Origin: Nitrospirota bacterium | Lineage (GTDB): Bacteria; Nitrospirota; Nitrospiria; Nitrospirales; Nitrospiraceae | Direction of reading: 5' to 3' | Assembly (NCBI GenBank): GCA_016235225.1 | Contig: JACRLS010000229.1 | Location: 1-18,322 of the forward strand | Length of the DNA stretch: 18,322 nt | In this document: in pieces, positions 15,072-18,322 of the stretch | Position numbering within the stretch: the stretch's first letter is position 1 | Layout of the letters: each line of letters begins with the position of its first letter | Program-made: the position numbers and the translations under genes | The notes under the pieces: generated by a model | Told to the model about the DNA's origin: nothing | The model's input: the letters and a program-made list of their open reading frames with translations, nothing else | Database searches by the model: none

Positions 15072-15101
15072 AGGCTAGCATTTTCTCCCTCCGCAAGGCA
15101 A
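15072..15101 (-). promoter_or_regulatory. Possible weak promoter upstream of the rimP terminator
   Basis: Minus strand TTGCCT (15101-15096), an 18-nt spacer and extended -10 TGCTAGCCT ending at 15072. Only 4/6 at -35 and 3/6 at -10 match, plus the TG extension. If real, transcription would begin just before the terminator hairpin. Low confidence. Confidence 0.25.
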
Positions 15102-15130
15102 GTAGCGGCAGAGTGGAGCCCGGTTCTGAA

Positions 15131-15982
15131 TCAGCCGGTAGGACGGAGATACTCGTCGGCAAACCAGTTGAACAACTGACTTGTCACCGGGCCCGGTCGG
15201 CCTGTCTTGACCGGCTTCCCGTCGATGCGCACCACGGCCAACACCTCCACCGTCGTCCCGGTGAGAAATATTTCATCGGCCCGATGAAAATCCTCGGCGG
15301 TGACTACCCGCTCCCGCGCCCCGATCCCATGCTTGCGGGCAAGGTCCAACACCAGTCGCCGGGTGATGCCGGCCAGGATGCGATGGTCTTCGGGGGGGGT
15401 GATCACGACACCGTCCCGCACGATCATGACATTGCTGACTGCTCCCTCCGTCACCTCTCGGTTACGAACGAAAATCGCTTCGAACGCCCCGGCCATCTTT
15501 GCGCGCTGGCGGGCCATGACATTGCCCAGAAGATTGAGGCTCTTGATGTCGCAGCGGGCCCAACGGAGATCCTCGAGCGTCATGACTTCGACGCCGGTCG
15601 TCCGCAGCGCCGGATTGATCTCCATCATCTGTCGAACCGTCAGAACTGCCGTCGGCCGGACCTGCGAGGGAAAGGCATGGTCACGGGGAGCCACCCCGCG
15701 CGTCAGTTGAAGATAGACTTTGCTTTCGCCATAGCCGGCCCGTCGAATGCCCTCTTCGATCCACTGCCGCCATTGCTCCAACCGATGGGGTGAGACCAAC
15801 TCGATCGCACGCGCGCTCCGATCGAGCCGGGCGAGGTGCGCCTCCACTTGGAAAGGCGCCCCATGGTAGGTCCGAATCACTTCATAGACCCCATCTCCAA
15901 ACTGGTAGCCGCGATCTTCGACCGGCACCATGAGCCGGTCGAGGGGCATGAAGTCTCCGTTGAGCAATCCGATGTCGGGCAT
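15131..15982 (-). CDS. dat: D-amino-acid aminotransferase (PLP fold type IV)
   Basis: 283 aa, the normal D-AAT length, from ATG 15982 with AGGAGAGGG upstream. Lys147 in RCDIKSLNLLGNV is the PLP Schiff-base lysine; Glu180 in VTEGAVSNV contacts the ring nitrogen; Arg100 and His102 in LTRGVAPRDHAFP match the substrate-carboxylate pair that marks D-amino-acid rather than branched-chain aminotransferases. It interconverts D-Ala and D-Glu with their keto acids, feeding peptidoglycan precursors in the cytosol. It starts 21 nt after the I42-like gene, as the last gene of a four-gene cluster. A branched-chain or 4-amino-4-deoxychorismate function is less likely. Confidence 0.88.
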   Translation of the reverse strand: MPDIGLLNGDFMPLDRLMVPVEDRGYQFGDGVYEVIRTYHGAPFQVEAHLARLDRSARAIELVSPHRLEQWRQWIEEGIRRAGYGESKVYLQLTRGVAPRDHAFPSQVRPTAVLTVRQMMEINPALRTTGVEVMTLEDLRWARCDIKSLNLLGNVMARQRAKMAGAFEAIFVRNREVTEGAVSNVMIVRDGVVITPPEDHRILAGITRRLVLDLARKHGIGARERVVTAEDFHRADEIFLTGTTVEVLAVVRIDGKPVKTGRPGPVTSQLFNWFADEYLRPTG

Positions 15983-16003
15983 GGCCGCGTCCCTCTCCTG
16001 TCC

Positions 16004-16348
16004 TCAGCGTGAGGCGTCCCCGCCGTCCGGCACCGTTACCAGAAAGACTCGACGGTCTTCGGCGGTGAACTTCCAGCCCATCCGCTTTTCGAACACGACC
16101 CGATGGTGGCCGGGCACCACCGCCTTGAATTGAAACGTGCGGGTCCCTGTTTCGACCGCGTTGTTGCTCGCGGTTCGCACAAAGTCCTCATCGACCAGGA
16201 CTAACGAGGACGCGGGATAGGCCGGCACCCATAGCTCCCCGCGCGTCCGGTCCTCCCACAATTGAATGGCGACGGTCCCGCCGAGTCTCGCTGTGAGTTG
16301 AACCGTCCCCTCTTCTGGATCAGTACCGGTCGTGTCGTGCCCTCCCAC
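16004..16348 (-). CDS. Chagasin-like (peptidase inhibitor I42 fold) protein
   Basis: 114 aa from GTG 16348, with AGGAGG five bases upstream. The layout follows chagasin/I42 inhibitors: LGGTVAIQLWEDRTRGELWV (the first loop, NPTTGY in the family, here degenerate as EDRTRGELW), ETGTRTFQFKAVVPGHHRVVFE (second loop, GxGG reduced to TGT) and KRMGWKFTAEDRRVFLVTV (third loop, RPW replaced by RMGW). Family members inhibit papain-like cysteine peptidases through these three loops. All three are altered here, so inhibitory activity is uncertain. It has no signal peptide, unlike many I42 proteins. It sits between Rieske and D-amino-acid aminotransferase genes. Confidence 0.65.
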   Translation of the reverse strand: MGGHDTTGTDPEEGTVQLTARLGGTVAIQLWEDRTRGELWVPAYPASSLVLVDEDFVRTASNNAVETGTRTFQFKAVVPGHHRVVFEKRMGWKFTAEDRRVFLVTVPDGGDASR

Positions 16349-16394
16349 GCCTGCCTCCTGAATGTGTCACTCCGTCGCGCACCCCGTTGTTCTC

Positions 16395-16730
16395 CTACCG
16401 CGGACGTTTGCCGCCCACGAATACCTCCTCCTCCTTGACGACCACCTGATAACTTCCCACGCAATAGCCTCCGCCATCCGTGGCGACCCCACTCCGGAGG
16501 TCAAAGGACAGGTCGTGCCAGGGACAAGCCACCACATGTCCCTTGACCCGCCCTTCTCCCAACGGACCGCCCTCGTGGGGACACTTATTGTAGATGGCGT
16601 AGAACGTCCCTTGTACGTTGAAGACCGCAATCGGCTTGTCATTGACCGTCACGACCTTGCAGTGCCCCTGTGGAATCTCCTCTACCCGAGCGACCTTCGT
16701 CAATCCGACGTCAGATTTCTGTTCCGTCAA
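16395..16730 (-). CDS. Rieske [2Fe-2S] ferredoxin-type protein
   Basis: 111 aa. The cluster ligands are Cys50 and His52 in NKCPHEGGPLGEG, and Cys69 and His72 in ACPWHDLSFD. This is a stand-alone soluble Rieske domain of the NirD/dioxygenase-ferredoxin type, with no signal or membrane anchor, so a cytosolic electron carrier is expected; the partner is unknown. The start is TTG 16730 with GGGAG upstream; no ATG or GTG precedes the conserved region. It lies 39 nt after the DUF192 gene and 46 nt before the I42-like gene, in one probable operon. Confidence 0.9.
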   Translation of the reverse strand: MTEQKSDVGLTKVARVEEIPQGHCKVVTVNDKPIAVFNVQGTFYAIYNKCPHEGGPLGEGRVKGHVVACPWHDLSFDLRSGVATDGGGYCVGSYQVVVKEEEVFVGGKRPR

Positions 16731-16769
16731 TGGGCTCCCTTTCTCGCTCGCAAGGATTTCGCCTCGGTG

Positions 16770-17255
16770 TTACATCCGAAGGGCAAACTTGAGCTCCATG
16801 CCCGGCGTCACCTGTTCGGCTCCGACAAAGCCCTTGGCCGTAAGAATGATGTAGCGCGCATTCTCCGGCGGCGGCCCATAGGATGGACAGGGGTCCTTGG
16901 GACAGGGCGCTACCTGTTCGAGCACATGGACCACATGCCGGCTTTCATCCGCCCAGATAAGATCGACCGGGAAGGTAAATCCCTTCGTGTGAATCCGGTG
17001 ACGGTCGGACTTCTCATAGATGTACAACATGCCGCCGCCGTGGGGCAGCTCCTCGCGAAATGCCAGCCCGAAGAAGATTTTCTCCGGAGTATCCGCCACT
17101 TCTGTTTCGATCTGTCTTCCATTAGGAAAGCTGACGATGATCGTTCCGATCTCTTCCTGCCTGGTGAGAAACCAACTGCCTACGAGTAGAAAGAGCGTCA
17201 CCGCAATCAACACGATGAGACGACGGCGTTTCGGAACGGCGAGGGTTTCTGCCAT
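16770..17255 (-). CDS. DUF192 protein with N-terminal membrane anchor
   Basis: 161 aa from ATG 17255 (MAETLAVPKRRRLIVLIAV); an in-frame TTG at 17291 would add 12 residues. A single membrane segment spans about 12-29 after a positive stretch, giving an N-in anchor or uncleaved signal. The DUF192 domain follows: VADTPEKIFFGLAFREEL, GGGMLYIYE, FTFPVDLIWADE, APCPKDPCPSYGPPPENARYI and LTAKGFVGAEQVTPGMEL. The usual FWMKNT block is changed to RIHTKGFTFP. The function of the family is unknown; the domain probably faces the periplasm. It is the first gene of the four-gene minus-strand cluster. Confidence 0.85.
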   Translation of the reverse strand: MAETLAVPKRRRLIVLIAVTLFLLVGSWFLTRQEEIGTIIVSFPNGRQIETEVADTPEKIFFGLAFREELPHGGGMLYIYEKSDRHRIHTKGFTFPVDLIWADESRHVVHVLEQVAPCPKDPCPSYGPPPENARYIILTAKGFVGAEQVTPGMELKFALRM

Positions 17256-17294
17256 CTCTCGACTCTTCGGCTCAGATGAGTTTCCGGACAAAGC

Positions 17295-17312
17295 CTAGGC
17301 CCAAAGGCCTAG
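17295..17312. repeat. CTAGGCC hairpin in divergent promoter region
   Basis: CTAGGCC (17295-17301), CAAA, GGCCTAG (17306-17312) is a perfect 7-bp palindrome. Another copy of CTAGGCCT lies at 17339-17346. The copies sit between the DUF192 start and the ferredoxin promoter and could be operator sites. Confidence 0.4.
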
Positions 17313-17366
17313 AGAGATCAACCACATAGACCTTCATTCTAGGCCTTCTTCTCGCCCTTTTCTGTG

Positions 17367-17396
17367 TTGACTTGAAAAGAAAACGCAGTCTAGAAT
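17367..17396 (+). promoter_or_regulatory. Sigma70-type promoter of the ferredoxin gene
   Basis: TTGACT (17367-17372), an 18-nt spacer and TAGAAT (17391-17396), each 5/6 to consensus. The start site would be near 17403, giving a leader of about 72 nt. A small inverted repeat ACCAT-gcact-ATGGT (17410-17424) lies just downstream of the predicted start. Confidence 0.7.
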
Positions 17397-17474
17397 GCAC
17401 ACCCTCTGCACCATGCACTATGGTCAGGGACCGTGGCCTTGTCAATACAGGAATCCTGGTAGGAGGTTAGACAT

Positions 17475-17822
17475 ATGGCTCTCTTGATTACCGATGAGTG
17501 CATTTCATGCGGCGCCTGCTTGCCGGAATGCCCGAACGAAGCCATCTTCGAGACGCGCGGTGACGCCGAAAGCAAGGGGAATCACGTGGGTGACGGCCAG
17601 GGCGTCGGTGACAACATTTACGTCATCACCCATGATCGCTGCACGGAGTGCGTCGGGCACTTTGATGAACCGCAATGCGCTGCGGTCTGCCCCGTCGACA
17701 ATTGCTGCATTTCGGATCCCGCCTATCCTGAAACGACAGAGGTCCTTCTGGATAAGGCCAAGACCTTGAACCCGGACAAGACAATTGACCCCGCTAAGGT
17801 CTGGAGCGGCGTCCGCAGCTAA
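17475..17822 (+). CDS. 2[4Fe-4S] ferredoxin (YfhL/FdxN type)
   Basis: 115 aa from ATG 17475, behind AGGAGG. Two cluster motifs: Cys9, 12, 15 and 19 (CISCGACLPECP) and Cys56, 59, 68 and 72 (CTECVGHFDEPQCAAVCP). The 8-residue insert in the second motif is typical of the YfhL/Allochromatium-type ferredoxins with low-potential clusters. Extra Cys77/78 follow. The loop between motifs is Gly/Asp-rich and longer than in the minimal family, and a C-terminal helix of about 35 residues is present. It is a cytosolic electron carrier; in rTCA-cycle bacteria such ferredoxins can feed 2-oxoacid oxidoreductases, which is inference here. It is monocistronic between its own promoter and terminator. Confidence 0.93.
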   Translation: MALLITDECISCGACLPECPNEAIFETRGDAESKGNHVGDGQGVGDNIYVITHDRCTECVGHFDEPQCAAVCPVDNCCISDPAYPETTEVLLDKAKTLNPDKTIDPAKVWSGVRS

Positions 17823-17844
17823 GCCATTCCTCGATGCGTCGCTC

Positions 17845-17900
17845 AAAGAGCCTCCTCCGGCGACCGGAGGAGGCTCTTTGCGTTTCTACCTTTTTCTTCT
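17845..17900 (+). terminator. Strong intrinsic terminator after ferredoxin
   Basis: AAAGAGCCTCCTCCGG (17845-17860), loop CGA, CCGGAGGAGGCTCTTT (17864-17879): a perfect 16-bp stem. It is followed by GCGTTTCTACC and a T-rich run (TTTTTCTTCT). It lies 22 nt after the ferredoxin stop. Confidence 0.9.
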
Positions 17901-17915
17901 CTCTGGGAAAGCGGA

Positions 17916-17924
17916 TGGTATACT
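17916..17924 (+). promoter_or_regulatory. Extended -10 promoter candidate for the last gene
   Basis: TGGTATACT matches an extended -10 (TGn plus 5/6 TATAAT). There is no good -35 (best CTTCTC or TTCTCT at the right distance). It lies about 90 nt before ATG 18015 and directly after the ferredoxin terminator, which is where a promoter would be expected. Confidence 0.4.
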
Positions 17925-18014
17925 GGCGTTAACCGGCAAGTTCTCGTTCAGCCAGCCTGGTTGTTCAGGCTCGCGCCGGCCACCTGACCCCAGGTGTCTC
18001 GTAGGAGGTGCTGG

Positions 18015-18322
18015 ATGCCCACCTCACGATGGGTCTTGGCAGGTTTGCAGATTCTCTCCGTCGTCGTCACCGCTCCGGCCTTCGCTGTTCCCGAAAATGT
18101 CCCGGCCATCATTGAAGGATTTGTCGCCAAACAGTTCCCCGGTGCCGCAAGCCGCTTCCGGGTGTTGAACGCCGCACCGTGGCAGACGCTTGACGAGATC
18201 ATCGTCGATGTGAATGCCGTGGTGACCAAGACTGCAGGAGAGACTCCGGTTCAACACCGTTACTTGCTACTCATCGTGGCCGGTCAGTTGGCTGGTGCGC
18301 ACTCGATTCCGCTCGACGCCAC
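18015..18322 (+). CDS. Exported protein of unknown function, 5' part (runs off right edge)
   Basis: 102 codons are visible from ATG 18015, with AGGAGG six bases upstream, and no stop before the window ends. Signal peptide MPTSRWVLAGLQILSVVV with cleavage likely after APAFA (about residue 23). The mature part begins VPENVPAIIEGFVAKQFPGA and continues with mixed alpha/beta sequence (LDEIIVDVNAVVTKTAGE, HRYLLLIVAGQLAG). I do not recognise a domain. It has a probable promoter of its own after the ferredoxin terminator and is not part of the ferredoxin transcript. Confidence 0.75.
   Translation, partial: MPTSRWVLAGLQILSVVVTAPAFAVPENVPAIIEGFVAKQFPGAASRFRVLNAAPWQTLDEIIVDVNAVVTKTAGETPVQHRYLLLIVAGQLAGAHSIPLDA

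Noticed and set aside
1..18322. tRNA or rRNA genes
   Set aside because: No conserved 16S/23S segments or tRNA T-arm/CCA patterns were noticed by eye; a tRNAscan run would be needed to exclude a missed tRNA.

Overview
The window looks like a GC-rich chromosomal segment from a member of the Nitrospirota, most likely a Nitrospira-type organism. This is an inference. It rests on several small exported proteins of a kind I associate with Nitrospira (a cupredoxin-like lipoprotein, a DUF3568-like lipoprotein and a cupredoxin/carboxypeptidase-regulatory fusion), on an 8-cysteine ferredoxin of the type used by rTCA-cycle organisms, and on the housekeeping operon's gene order. No rRNA, tRNA or CRISPR array was seen.

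Layout. (1) 1-2054 is a loose, partly decayed accessory stretch: the 5' end of an IS1595-type transposase running off the left edge, a DUF3568-like lipoprotein, a cupredoxin-like lipoprotein gene broken by a 1-nt frameshift, a small exported protein with a suspicious C-terminus, and two REP-like palindromes. (2) 2055-4630 holds an exported cupredoxin/carboxypeptidase-regulatory fusion protein (+). Facing it is a neatly bounded bicistronic unit (-) of two exported proteins that look like divergent paralogues. That unit has a near-consensus sigma70 promoter, a leader of roughly 180 nt and a shared bidirectional terminator. (3) 4708-15025 is one long minus-strand information-processing operon, in transcription order rimP, nusA, infB, DUF503 (ylxP-like), rbfA, truB, rpsO, pnp and an M16 zinc peptidase. 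Structured intergenic RNA lies in the rpsO-pnp and pnp-M16 gaps, and an intrinsic terminator sits only about 8 nt before the rimP start codon. (4) 15131-17255 is a minus-strand cluster: membrane-anchored DUF192 protein, Rieske ferredoxin, chagasin-like (I42) peptidase-inhibitor fold and D-amino-acid aminotransferase. (5) 17367-17900 is a monocistronic ferredoxin unit on the plus strand with its own promoter and a strong terminator, followed by an exported protein of unknown function cut by the right edge.

How the genes work together. The central operon couples transcription (NusA), translation initiation (IF2), 30S maturation (RimP, RbfA, S15), tRNA modification (TruB) and RNA decay (PNPase). 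The two flanking groups (regions 2 and 4/5) look like envelope or redox accessory modules: copper-type and Fe-S electron carriers, small exported proteins and a peptidase-inhibitor fold. The strongest candidate for something undescribed is the two-gene paralogue unit at 3105-4630. The terminator directly in front of rimP and the I42-like protein next to a D-amino-acid aminotransferase are the next most interesting.
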